Assembly: GCF_018739885.1 (NCBI RefSeq)
Contig: NZ_JADOES010000010.1
Location: forward strand, 1-64,000
Length of the DNA: 64,000 bases
DNA from: Leptothoe spongobia TAU-MAC 1115
Lineage (GTDB): Bacteria > Cyanobacteriota > Cyanobacteriia > Phormidesmidales > Phormidesmidaceae
Direction: 5' to 3'
A model generated the notes under the pieces. The model did no database searches. It had not been told where the DNA came from and worked only from the letters and a program-made list of their open reading frames with translations. This document shows, one piece after another, positions 7,036 through 15,978 of the stretch. The stretch's first letter is position 1, and the number at the start of each line of letters is the position of its first letter. Position numbers and translations under genes: made by a program.

Positions 7036-8700
7036 ATGCTAGCGAAAATTTCAGAACGGCGGATGCACGTTGTCCGATGGGTTTTAATTATTGGTTGGGG
7101 CGTATTGATTCTGTCCCTTTTTTATGATCCGATTTCCTCTGTGCTTACGATTCCGAATGGCCCTTGGGGGTTCTTGGGCGATCCTACCCTCGATCCGAAT
7201 CGCTGTGTCCAGGTGCAGGGTGCCTGTGTGGATCTTGAGCCTTATCAGATTGGTGCGCGTATCTTTTGGGGTATGGTGGTGCCCTGTGGCATTTTTATTG
7301 TGTTTGTCTTTGGCCATGAGACCTGGCGACGCATTTGTCCCCTATATTTCTTTTCACAGATTCCACGGGCGTTAGGTTTACCCCCTCGTTCATCGATTAA
7401 GTCTTTTCCCTGGCTAGAACGCAATCATTTTTATTTACAGTTTGGCCTCTTCTTTTTGGGGCTCAATGGGCGCATTCTGTTGGTTAATTCTATTCGTCCT
7501 GTATTAGGTACGTTTTTAGTGTTGACACTATTAAGCTCAGCGGGTGTGGTGTGGTTCTTGGGAGGGCGCAGCTGGTGTCACTATGTGTGTCCCTTTGGCA
7601 TGGTGCAAACAGTATTCACTGGCCCTCGGGGCTTGCTGGATAGCCAGGCCCATGTATCACAACCGAAGGGAGTCACCCAGTCTATGTGCCGGACCGTGGA
7701 TGCAACTCGGCAAGAGAAAAGTGCCTGTATCTCATGTAAGTCTCTCTGTATGGATATTGACAGTGAGAAGTCTTACTGGGAGCATCTGCAAAAGCCGGGT
7801 AGACGGTTGGTACAGTATGGCTACCTGGGCCTGGTGATTGGTTACTTTCTGTTTTACTGGCTCTATGCGGGTAATTTTGATTATTACTTTTCTGGGGTGT
7901 GGAGCCATGAAGCGGCAGCTTTGGATAATCTATGGAAACCTGGGTTTTATTGGTTTGGAATGGCTGTGCCAATTCCGAAGCTGATAGCTGCACCGCTGAC
8001 GTTGGGGGGATTTGCGATCGCAATCTTCCACCTCTGCACCCGTCTAGAAAAACGCTATCGTGGCTACCTCAAGAGCAACAGCCCTCACCTTGGTTCAGAA
8101 CAAAGTCAACATCGGCTCTTTGCCATTTGCACCTTTCTCGCCTTCAACATTTTCTTTATCTATGGTGGTCGTCCAGAGATCAACAGCTGGCCCTTGGCCA
8201 TGCAGCTAGCCTTTCAGGGCATGATTACCCTTGCCAGTGGCATCTGGCTCTATAGAACATGGGAACGTAGCCCCGATCAATATCTGCGCGAAAGTGTTGC
8301 CGATAAACTCAAACGACAATTAGCCAAGCTGCCAGCGGGGCTATTAACCCCTTTAATCGGTGGTTCGCTTGACCGGCTCAGTGCTGATCAGATCTATGTA
8401 TTAGCAAAAACGTTACCCCATACCGCCCAGTATGATCGACGTAAGCTCTATAAAGGTGTCCTGCAAGAAACCCTAGAAGCTGAACAAGTCACGTCAGCCA
8501 ATAGCCTGATGCGCTTACATTACTTACAAGAGCAACTAGAAATCACCCCGCAGCAGCACTATGACTTGCTCGCAGAGCTGACGGCTGCTACCGGTGTACA
8601 GCAAGCGATCCATCCCATCGCACCGCCCCTGCCACGCACGGTGTTGAGGCAAGGTTCTGGCCACCAGCGTACCATTATGCGTAGCGATCGCACCCCTTAA
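7036..8700 (+). CDS. Membrane-bound polyferredoxin related to NosR/NapH
   Basis: The 554-residue protein has several membrane helices (about 13-33, 77-97, 140-180, 265-290, 305-345 and 375-405). Cytoplasm-facing cysteine clusters sit between them: RRICPLYFF, CHYVCPFGM and C218-x12-C231-x2-C234-x3-C238, the last a likely 4Fe-4S site. This layout is that of the NosR/NapH/CcoG-like membrane electron carriers. The C-terminal 150 residues are soluble and hydrophilic (RLSADQIYVLAKTLP) and not recognised. A strong GGGAGGAGG site precedes the ATG. The next gene on the strand, 177 bp on, encodes an FHA-flavoreductase-ferredoxin fusion, suggesting that electrons pass from NAD(P)H through that protein to or from this one. 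The final acceptor is unknown. Confidence 0.7.
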   Translation: MLAKISERRMHVVRWVLIIGWGVLILSLFYDPISSVLTIPNGPWGFLGDPTLDPNRCVQVQGACVDLEPYQIGARIFWGMVVPCGIFIVFVFGHETWRRICPLYFFSQIPRALGLPPRSSIKSFPWLERNHFYLQFGLFFLGLNGRILLVNSIRPVLGTFLVLTLLSSAGVVWFLGGRSWCHYVCPFGMVQTVFTGPRGLLDSQAHVSQPKGVTQSMCRTVDATRQEKSACISCKSLCMDIDSEKSYWEHLQKPGRRLVQYGYLGLVIGYFLFYWLYAGNFDYYFSGVWSHEAAALDNLWKPGFYWFGMAVPIPKLIAAPLTLGGFAIAIFHLCTRLEKRYRGYLKSNSPHLGSEQSQHRLFAICTFLAFNIFFIYGGRPEINSWPLAMQLAFQGMITLASGIWLYRTWERSPDQYLRESVADKLKRQLAKLPAGLLTPLIGGSLDRLSADQIYVLAKTLPHTAQYDRRKLYKGVLQETLEAEQVTSANSLMRLHYLQEQLEITPQQHYDLLAELTAATGVQQAIHPIAPPLPRTVLRQGSGHQRTIMRSDRTP

Positions 8701-8719
8701 ACAACCCACCATGGGCGCG

Positions 8720-8751
8720 TTGTAGAGGCGTTACATACAACGCCTCTACAA
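8720..8751. repeat. Intergenic 13-bp perfect inverted repeat
   Basis: TTGTAGAGGCGTT and AACGCCTCTACAA pair perfectly around a 6-base loop. There is no T-run. This GTAGAGGCGTT palindrome type is dispersed in many cyanobacterial genomes; only one copy is seen in this window. Confidence 0.75.
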
Positions 8752-8761
8752 ATCCCAACAA

Positions 8762-8820
8762 CCACGACCAAAGTTCAAACTGTCATTCCTCCTACGGAAA
8801 AACAACCCGTCAGAATGTGG
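8762..8820 (+). repeat. 59-bp dispersed palindrome, copy 1
   Basis: It aligns without gaps over 59 bp to the copy at 35095-35153 in the same orientation, best in the left half (CCACGACCAA, AACTGT, CCTACGG). The right arm is degenerate (AGAATGTGG in place of GGCCGTGG), making it the most decayed of four copies. It lies 58 bp before the FHA-reductase gene. Confidence 0.6.
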
Positions 8821-8877
8821 TCACAATGAGACGGACATTAGTCCAACTGTTCCTGTAGGCATCACTCCAGCACTACC

Positions 8878-10332
8878 ATGTTGAAACTCAAAGTCATCAA
8901 CCAAGCCACCAATACCTTCTACGAAAGCGACCTACAACCACAACAGGCCAACACCCCCGAATGCTTAATTGGCCGCCACCCTAGCTGTGACCTGGTCTTG
9001 GATGGCCCCACCGTCAGCCGTGTTCATGGTCGCATTCTGTTCCAGGACCAGCGCTGTTATTTTTCCGACTTGGGTAGTACCGATGGCTCTCGTCTCAATA
9101 ACGAATCCATTGCAGTCACCCAGCCCTACGCCCTGGCTACCGATGACGTTATCCGTGTAGGAGAGTTTGCTCTCCTAGTCGAATCCATTGATTCACAGCA
9201 GGTTCAGTCGACTACAGCGACTCCCTCAGGGAGTCCAATGGTGGACCAGATGACAGTACAGTGTATCCAAATCATTCAAGAAACCGTCGATGTCAAAACA
9301 TTTCGGTTTCGGGCAGAGCCCACCCGACTGTTTGACTACAAACCAGGCCAGTTTGTCACCCTCAAGCTCAATATTGATGGCAAACCAGTCAATCGCTCCT
9401 ACTCCATCTCATCCAGCCCGTCTCGTCCCCATATTCTAGAAATTACCGTCAAACGTGTCCCTCCGGCTCAAGAAAGTATGCCCCCTGGCCTTGTCTCTAA
9501 CTGGTTGCATGATCACCTGACTGTAGGCCAGACATTGGATATTCAAGGCCCGTTTGGTCACTTTAACTGTATTGACCATCCAGCGGATAATTATCTATTT
9601 GTATCTGCAGGGAGTGGCATCACCCCGATGATGTCCATGGCTCAGTGGCTATGTGATACTGGCTCTACGTCAAAGATTGTCTTTATCCACAGCGCTCGCT
9701 CACCTGAGGACATTATTTGTCGGCAACGATTAGAATTGCTAGCCCGTCAAAATCCTAATCTGGAGCTAGCTTGGACCCTCACGCGACCGACGACTGGCTC
9801 TGCCTGGACAGGCTATCGTGGACGTTTGAGAGAAAGCTTATTAAAGGCCATCGTACCTAAGTATGAGTGTTTCACCACCTTTGTATGTGGTCCTCAGGGC
9901 TTTATGAGTAGTACAAAATCCTTGTTCGAGAGCCTCGGCTTTCCGATGAAAAATTACTTTGAAGAGAGTTTTGGTGCGGCTAAAGCCCCTCGCAAGACAC
10001 CGCCTAAGGTCCAGGCTCAACCGACTGAAGTCGCAGCGCCGACTCTGGCTCAGTCAGAAGGTACCGATGATCCGGTCGTTATCTTTGCTAACTCTAATAA
10101 GGAAGTGAGTTGCGATCTTGAAGATAGTTTGCTCGATGTGGCAGAGCAGGCTGGCATTGACCTGACCAGTGGCTGCCGCATGGGTAGCTGTGGCGTGTGT
10201 AAGCACCAGTTACTAGAAGGCGATGTGGAATATGATGATGAACCAGGGGGACTATCGGATAGCGATCGCAAAAATAATCATGTCCTGGTCTGTGTTGCTC
10301 GACCGGTTGGCCGAGTCGTACTGTCCGCATAA
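8878..10332 (+). CDS. FHA domain - ferredoxin reductase - 2Fe-2S ferredoxin fusion
   Basis: Three modules are visible in 484 aa. Residues 20-100 form an FHA domain (LIGRHPSCDLVLDGPTVSRVHG; LGSTDGS), which binds phosphothreonine. Residues 125-365 form a flavodoxin/ferredoxin-NADP reductase-like unit: RSYSISSSP binds flavin, SAGSGITPMMSM and FVCGPQGFM bind NAD(P)H. After a linker of about 40 residues, a plant-type 2Fe-2S ferredoxin follows with C433-x4-C438-x2-C441 and C472. The reductase-ferredoxin part resembles the NADH oxidoreductase of hybrid-cluster protein (Hcr) and phenol-hydroxylase-type reductases. The FHA head implies control by Ser/Thr phosphorylation. The membrane polyferredoxin gene lies upstream on the same strand and may be its partner. 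Confidence 0.85.
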   Translation: MLKLKVINQATNTFYESDLQPQQANTPECLIGRHPSCDLVLDGPTVSRVHGRILFQDQRCYFSDLGSTDGSRLNNESIAVTQPYALATDDVIRVGEFALLVESIDSQQVQSTTATPSGSPMVDQMTVQCIQIIQETVDVKTFRFRAEPTRLFDYKPGQFVTLKLNIDGKPVNRSYSISSSPSRPHILEITVKRVPPAQESMPPGLVSNWLHDHLTVGQTLDIQGPFGHFNCIDHPADNYLFVSAGSGITPMMSMAQWLCDTGSTSKIVFIHSARSPEDIICRQRLELLARQNPNLELAWTLTRPTTGSAWTGYRGRLRESLLKAIVPKYECFTTFVCGPQGFMSSTKSLFESLGFPMKNYFEESFGAAKAPRKTPPKVQAQPTEVAAPTLAQSEGTDDPVVIFANSNKEVSCDLEDSLLDVAEQAGIDLTSGCRMGSCGVCKHQLLEGDVEYDDEPGGLSDSDRKNNHVLVCVARPVGRVVLSA

Positions 10333-10414
10333 TGCAACTAGAGATTCTATCCCTCGATGTTCTCGCCTGAGACAGGTCTGAAGATAGTCTTGTCTCAGAT
10401 CACCCATATCTTTT

Positions 10415-11182
10415 TTACAATTTCTTGCCAAGGACCCAGATCATAAATGGGCTCTCCATCAGTTGAAAGTCTCCATAGTTATAATCCCCGTACAATGCCA
10501 ATACTTCAAATCCAACTTCTTTGATCAACGCTTCAAACGCTTCTTTTTCAAGAATGCTAAATTCAATGTCCATAAACCGCTTAGTCTGTAGTATCCCTTG
10601 CAGGCTATAGGTCTCAATAAACTGTAAGCCATGGACCTGCTTCTGCTCTGGATCATAGGTCTCCATTGTCCAAAGCATCAGTGAACCTTGTGCATCTGGC
10701 AAAGCATGCCGAGCCCTCAACTTGAGTCTGCCATCTACAGTCCGCAACCGAACATGAGGATTATGCAGTGAACAAATAAAGCGTCCATCGGTTGATAAGT
10801 GTTGATAGATCCGGATAAGAGCCTGTCGCTGTTCTGCGGAGGATAACAACTCAGAAAAAGTTTGAAATGGCAACAAGATCCGATCAAACTGTTGATCGAG
10901 ATCAAGTAGGCAAACATCAACGGGGTGAATCGTAGCTGATAGATCGCGTTGAGCTAGTTTTTGCTCTAGTACAGCCAGCATCTCAGGAGATTTATCGATG
11001 CAGGTTAACTTTGCCCCTGCTTCGATTAACGGGATAGAAATCCGTCCTGTTCCAGACATTAATTCTAAAACATCCGATGATACCCCCTTAACTTGATCAA
11101 GCAAAAAAGGAATATCTAGGGTTGTTTGAACATAACTATCATATAAGTCTGCGACGTTAGCGTATTTAATAGGTTGAGTCAT
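10415..11182 (-). CDS. Class I SAM-dependent methyltransferase
   Basis: The 255-residue protein has a Rossmann methyltransferase fold: motif I VLELMSGTGRISIPL (about 38-52), the acidic ribose-binding region CIDKSPEM, and post-motif DRILLPFQTF where many relatives read DLV. The C-terminal half (NPHVRLRTVDGRLKLRA; YSLQGILQTKRFMDIEF) resembles uncharacterised bacterial small-molecule methyltransferases. The substrate cannot be told. It is monocistronic and converges on the FHA-reductase gene, ending 82 bp from it. Confidence 0.85.
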   Translation of the reverse strand: MTQPIKYANVADLYDSYVQTTLDIPFLLDQVKGVSSDVLELMSGTGRISIPLIEAGAKLTCIDKSPEMLAVLEQKLAQRDLSATIHPVDVCLLDLDQQFDRILLPFQTFSELLSSAEQRQALIRIYQHLSTDGRFICSLHNPHVRLRTVDGRLKLRARHALPDAQGSLMLWTMETYDPEQKQVHGLQFIETYSLQGILQTKRFMDIEFSILEKEAFEALIKEVGFEVLALYGDYNYGDFQLMESPFMIWVLGKKL

Positions 11183-11640
11183 TCTCTTTTAGTTGCCCGT
11201 ATTGATCAGATGACGCTTGCTAGGTCATCATAGTTTGCACCTGCCGAAGATGACCGCAAACTCAATAAATATATGCTTCTCTGATAGTTTCAGCTCAACA
11301 GGAAGTATCGCATAAAAAACAATGGGTAAACGGCCCGTTTATCCTCTCCAATTTAGAAAAACCCAGCTTCTCAGCTAATGCCCCACTTCAACCATCAATC
11401 TTCAACCATCAATTTTGAGCTAAGAGAAGGGGTATTCGCGTAAGCCGGGAAATTCTGATCAGGTAAGGAAGTTAATGGTTCGGGGTTGGTAGTTATTCCC
11501 TGACTGGAGTCTAACGACTAACTACTAACTACTATCTTCTAGAAAACGTCCCACATTAAGTTGATACCCTTGAATTTGATGGGTTTGCCCACAGTTTTTT
11601 ATCTCATTGAATAGTAAATTAACGAACCGAGGGAAACACG
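11183..11640. other. Intergenic region without a recognisable gene
   Basis: The 458 bp between two leftward genes contain only short direct repeats (CAACCATCAAT, twice near 11390-11415; ACTAACTACTAACTACT near 11515-11533). It should hold the methyltransferase promoter. No terminator hairpin with a T-run was seen. Confidence 0.5.
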
Positions 11641-14340
11641 TTATAGCCGATGTTCTGCATCCAGAACGCTGTCGATTTCTTCGGTCAAGTTTGAAGTACG
11701 TTCCGAGGAAAGCGTCATGCTCTTCGCCAAATTATCCACAGCTTGGGTCATTTGCAATTGATTAATGTTAATGAAAGACAGACCTTGAAGCAGCTGATCA
11801 ATCTGTTGTTCACCTTTTAATACTTCTTCTATATGGTGCTGAGCATCTTTTACATATTCAGTACCATTATTAATCTGTACTTGAATCTTGTTTAAGGTGT
11901 TACTAATATTCCCGATTTCCTTATCAATCAAGCCTAAATACACTGATGTGCTATTTGCACTCTTGTCAGTCTCTTGCTCAATATTTTGAGCATGCGGCTG
12001 ATCCAAAGCCTGCAACTGTTTTATATTGTTACTAATCCCTGAGAAGCTACGGCATCGATGGAGAGCCTTCTGGGCTACATCCACTAACTCTGGAATAGTC
12101 TGAATGAGTGGTTGAAGGGTTGCTAGCATTGTCAGAGCAGCCTGGGTTTGGTACGTCATCGGCTCCACCACCTTGACCGCAGTTTCTTCGGTTTGAGCGA
12201 GCGATGTTTTAAGCTGACTATTGATGTGCTCTACATTAGCGGTTAGTTGAAGTAAATGGGTGAAGGTATTTTGGAAAACATCAGAAAGATCTTCAGAGGC
12301 ATTAACTTCCAACGCTTTAGGGGTTGATTGTGAGGATGAGGTTTCTGTCTTGAACGTATGTGTGAGCTCAGCTATTTGTTGCTGAAGCCTCTCTTTTTGC
12401 TGCTGTAGCTTTTTCGATAACGTTTCGCTTACTTGACGAGCATCCTGGGCCTCAGATAGAGAATTTAAGCGTTCAACAACTAACTGGAACTGGACAGACA
12501 ATTGTTCTACAAACGCCACTTCTACAGGCTGCCATGGGTGCAATGCCTCACAGTGGTGAACCATCCAAAAACCATATAACGCATTATCAACAGCCATGGG
12601 TACTATCAAGCTAGACTTTACATCCAGTAGCTCCATGCACTGATAATAGGCATCTGAATCTTCGCCTATTTCCTTTGCCACATCATCGATTACTGTTGTT
12701 GTTACTTCAATATCTTCTGTCAACAGGTTTGGAGGAATAAAAGCTTTTTGGTTAGGATAGCTGGTAGCTCGACGATAATTGGATGTTGTCACTTCCGATT
12801 CGACTAGTCCACTACCATTGGAACTCAATCGATAAAAGAAAACTCGATCAGCTTGCAAGATTTCCTGTATATCAGGCAAAGCATCTTCAGCAATAGTACG
12901 CATAGCGCGCAAATTGTCTGCAGGAGCGCTAGCAATACGGGCAAAGAGTTTAGCCTTGTGGGTGTCGGCTTCTTGTGCCGTTAGCAGCGTCCGGGTACGC
13001 GAAACAAGCTGATTGAAGGTGCGAGCTAAGAGACGGGTTTCGCGAGTTCCTTCTGGGGTGGCTGCAACGGTCAGATCGCCGGATGCTACCTGATTGCTAT
13101 AGTCTGCCAAATTAGCCAGTGGCAATGAAAGCTGACGAGCTAGCAAAATAATCAGTCCTGACGTTAAGCCGCTGAGTAGAATAGCTGTGACTGCAAACAG
13201 TAATAATAGCTCCTGTCCTGCACTCGCAATTTCTCGACGTTCCATTGATGCGATCGCCACCCATTTAGTCGTTGGAATAGTCGCGACTTTATACAGTCTG
13301 TTTTTATGGATGAAAGACAGTAAAACAATATTGTTCTCTGACAAGATGAGGGAAAGTTCTCGCACCTGTTTCTGATTGCTCAGGGCTTTAGTAATTTGAG
13401 CCTCATACGCCTCTATGTTCGTAGCCGACGCATCTGCTGGAAAGTCAATCTCACTAAGAGCCGTAATGACAGCCTCGACAGTCTCAGCACCAATGGTTTT
13501 AGTTTCTTTCCGAAAACCTTGGGGAGAAAACGTATCAATAATTCCTAGGGTCTGACTATCAATAATTTGGACTCTCTGACTACCGCTAATCCCTGTCCGT
13601 TGTAGATAGTCGGCCAGGAGACTGAATTTTCGAGCGGGTAATACGGCACGAATGACGCCCACAAACTGTTGATCACCAGGATTGATGATGGACTGGACTA
13701 GTTCTACTGTGCGAGCCTTAGAGGCAAAATCAAAGTCAGGTGGGCTAATCCATACACCATCTTGTTTAGCTCTCTGCCACCAATCTTCATCACTTTGTAC
13801 AAAGTCGGTGGTCGGACGACTATAGGCCACATTAAAACCGTAGCGGTTAGTCACTGAGATTTCTGAGATTTCAGCAGTTTCAACCGTTTCTTGGAGGTAT
13901 TTGTTTAAAGATTTGTGATCCCGCAGTAGCTTGGTATTGGTAAATTTAGATTCCAGCTCTGAGACAGATAGCTTATCTAAACCAGCGTTGGCCGCTTCAT
14001 TACTACCAGCTAGGGCTTCATTGATGACCAGGGGACTGTTCGCAATGACACGTGGGAGGGTAAGGAGTTCGTCTAAAACAGCAAGAGTACTGCCACTAGC
14101 CAGTAACGACTGGTCTGTCAACTGCCGCTGTAAGCGTTCTTCTGTCCGCTGTTGCACAACTCGATAGCCAATGCCACTGGCAATTAACAGCGGCACTAAA
14201 ACCACTGGCAGGATAGTCAATAGGAGTTGACTTCGTAGGGTGTTTCCCTGGGGTGTCAACCATTGTCCTAGCCAATTGCCCACAACGCCCAACGCCGGGT
14301 TAGGTTTTGATTGACCAGTCATTGCATTTTGTTGAACCAT
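11641..14340 (-). CDS. HAMP-GAF receptor with unusual chemoreceptor-like C-terminus
   Basis: The 899-residue protein has a membrane helix at about 38-60, a large extracytoplasmic sensor region (about 62-375, dCache-like, with a WWQRAKQDGVWISPPDFD segment), a second helix at about 378-402 and a HAMP domain (SLPLANLADYSNQVASGDL). A GAF domain follows (about 480-640) of the type found in cyanobacterial photoreceptors and phosphorelay proteins (SSLIVPM, HHCEALHPWQPVE); no chromophore-type Cys-His pair is obvious. A coiled coil and a helical tail complete it. The tail has chemoreceptor-like helices but no conserved hairpin tip (no EAGRGFAVVADEVR), so ordinary CheA/CheW binding is doubtful. A PhnD-like lipoprotein gene lies upstream, 147 bp away, on the same strand and may deliver the ligand. 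Confidence 0.78.
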   Translation of the reverse strand: MVQQNAMTGQSKPNPALGVVGNWLGQWLTPQGNTLRSQLLLTILPVVLVPLLIASGIGYRVVQQRTEERLQRQLTDQSLLASGSTLAVLDELLTLPRVIANSPLVINEALAGSNEAANAGLDKLSVSELESKFTNTKLLRDHKSLNKYLQETVETAEISEISVTNRYGFNVAYSRPTTDFVQSDEDWWQRAKQDGVWISPPDFDFASKARTVELVQSIINPGDQQFVGVIRAVLPARKFSLLADYLQRTGISGSQRVQIIDSQTLGIIDTFSPQGFRKETKTIGAETVEAVITALSEIDFPADASATNIEAYEAQITKALSNQKQVRELSLILSENNIVLLSFIHKNRLYKVATIPTTKWVAIASMERREIASAGQELLLLFAVTAILLSGLTSGLIILLARQLSLPLANLADYSNQVASGDLTVAATPEGTRETRLLARTFNQLVSRTRTLLTAQEADTHKAKLFARIASAPADNLRAMRTIAEDALPDIQEILQADRVFFYRLSSNGSGLVESEVTTSNYRRATSYPNQKAFIPPNLLTEDIEVTTTVIDDVAKEIGEDSDAYYQCMELLDVKSSLIVPMAVDNALYGFWMVHHCEALHPWQPVEVAFVEQLSVQFQLVVERLNSLSEAQDARQVSETLSKKLQQQKERLQQQIAELTHTFKTETSSSQSTPKALEVNASEDLSDVFQNTFTHLLQLTANVEHINSQLKTSLAQTEETAVKVVEPMTYQTQAALTMLATLQPLIQTIPELVDVAQKALHRCRSFSGISNNIKQLQALDQPHAQNIEQETDKSANSTSVYLGLIDKEIGNISNTLNKIQVQINNGTEYVKDAQHHIEEVLKGEQQIDQLLQGLSFININQLQMTQAVDNLAKSMTLSSERTSNLTEEIDSVLDAEHRL

Positions 14341-14487
14341 GGCTAAGGCTACTGAAGGATCACTTAATTAGAAAATACGTATATCAAATAGGCTTGATAA
14401 CAGCCTTAGTCCCGTAGGAATAAGACATGGAATCAAAACATTGAGTGAGAGTAGATGTTAGAGCGATATCTAAAATTGCAAGCGCAG

Positions 14488-15441
14488 CTAGCTAGAAATC
14501 TGTTGGGCAGCAAGATGCTCTTGTACACGATTGTAGGAGTCTTGAAGCTTAAGAATGGCCTCATCCACGCCTTCAGGAAATTCGTCAAATTCTGCTGTCT
14601 CACTAAACTCAACAAGAGCTGCACGACCTTTTTGAGAAGTTTCCATATCTAACAAAACATCTTTGACGGCCGCAATTTGCTGGTCACTCAGACTAGGGCC
14701 AACCACTACCATATGCCGAGGATATTTTGGAGTTTCAGTGATGACCATTAGTTGAGCTCGATCCGCGTCAGAGACTTCGGCCCACGTTTCACTATCTACG
14801 GCTCCAGCTTGTACTTTACCGTTGAGGACCCATTCCACAGTTGTTTCATCTTCCCCAGAAAAGATATAGCCAATTTCATCCTCATCAACAGGATGATTGG
14901 CTTCTGCCTTGGTTACTGGGGTTAAGTCATTGTCCATCAGTTCAATCAAGGGAAACATAAACCCTGAGCTGGAGCTGGGCTTCTGCATTGCCATCATTTT
15001 CCCCTGGAGAGAGGCCAAATCTGATAGATCGCTGTCTTGGCGAGCAATAAATAAAGTGTTGTACTCAGGCACACCATCTTTCCAACGGCGTAGAATTGGA
15101 GTGGCTCCTGATTTTTCCATTACCTGCATCGCTGGAAAAACACTATCAAAGTAAAGATTGACCTCGCCTGATGCCATCCATTCCGCAACGGTGTCCACAT
15201 CTGGAGCAATTTTTACTTCTCCTTGCGTGACACCGACCTTCTTTAGTTTTGAAGCGAGGTAATCAGCCATAGGCTGAGTTTCAGGAATTAAGGATTCAGG
15301 ATCAAAATCAACATCTGTAAGGATAATAGATTCTCCACCAGATGCCCCCTTAGGGGTGGAGTCTGCTTGACTAAAACCGCAGCCTGCGAGAAATATTATG
15401 CTGCTAGTCAATAGAAGTGATGAAGTTAGTTTATTTAGCAT
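14488..15441 (-). CDS. PhnD-like phosphate/phosphonate-type substrate-binding lipoprotein
   Basis: The 317-residue protein has a lipoprotein signal (IIFLAGC, acylated Cys21) and then a PhnD/SsuA-like periplasmic binding domain: LTDVDFDPESLIPETQ, the conserved GEVNLYFDSVFPAM segment near 105-120, and GAVDSETW near 220, where relatives contact the anion. Such proteins normally feed phosphonate, phosphite or similar ABC transporters, but no permease or ATPase gene is nearby. The neighbour downstream is a membrane receptor, so it more likely works as a sensory binding protein. The ligand is unknown. The start at 15441 gives a typical signal peptide. Confidence 0.82.
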   Translation of the reverse strand: MLNKLTSSLLLTSSIIFLAGCGFSQADSTPKGASGGESIILTDVDFDPESLIPETQPMADYLASKLKKVGVTQGEVKIAPDVDTVAEWMASGEVNLYFDSVFPAMQVMEKSGATPILRRWKDGVPEYNTLFIARQDSDLSDLASLQGKMMAMQKPSSSSGFMFPLIELMDNDLTPVTKAEANHPVDEDEIGYIFSGEDETTVEWVLNGKVQAGAVDSETWAEVSDADRAQLMVITETPKYPRHMVVVGPSLSDQQIAAVKDVLLDMETSQKGRAALVEFSETAEFDEFPEGVDEAILKLQDSYNRVQEHLAAQQISS

Positions 15442-15978
15442 AGTGTATGTAGTATGTTGGTTAGAATTTTGTCGAAAGTTATCGTGATCGATTAGCTGTA
15501 TCCCTGAACTTTTTGTTCTCTCTCTATGCCTGAAACGAATTATAGTTACTGTTAATCAAGGACTAATTAAGCAACCGACTGTTTCTCAATCGGGAAAAAC
15601 TTTGACTACGTCCTAACTACAAACAGCTGATTAGAAGTATCCATATGGACATTACGATTATCGACGGGATGGTTCAGGATAAGTTTCTGATAAGTTTCCT
15701 GACTTTTTTGTTTAAGGGACTCTCACCGATTGTTCCAGGCACTGGAGAACTTTATTTATGGAAATAAAAAACCTCTAAGAAATACTTTCAAAGAGGTTTT
15801 TACAATCAAAACGCAAGGGTGTTTCCAGGGCCAAGTAAGACTCTTAACAATACATAGCCAAATTGTATGTGACGCTGAGTCATAACGCAGAAATAACAGA
15901 AATACGACGCAGGTCTAATGTATTGGAGAAATATTTGCCACTTCACCTTATAATTCAGGCTAATTCGAGCTCATGAGA
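15442..15978. other. Intergenic region with a terminator
   Basis: No gene is supported in these 537 bp. They hold the terminator at 15767-15801 and the likely promoter of the PhnD-like gene; the rest is AT-rich and featureless. Confidence 0.55.
15767..15801 (-). terminator. Intrinsic terminator of the choice-of-anchor I gene
   Basis: AAAAACCTCT and AGAGGTTTTT form a 10-bp stem with A- and T-runs on both sides, so it can work in either direction. It lies 178 bp downstream of the leftward secreted-protein gene, the only gene pointing at it. Confidence 0.65.
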
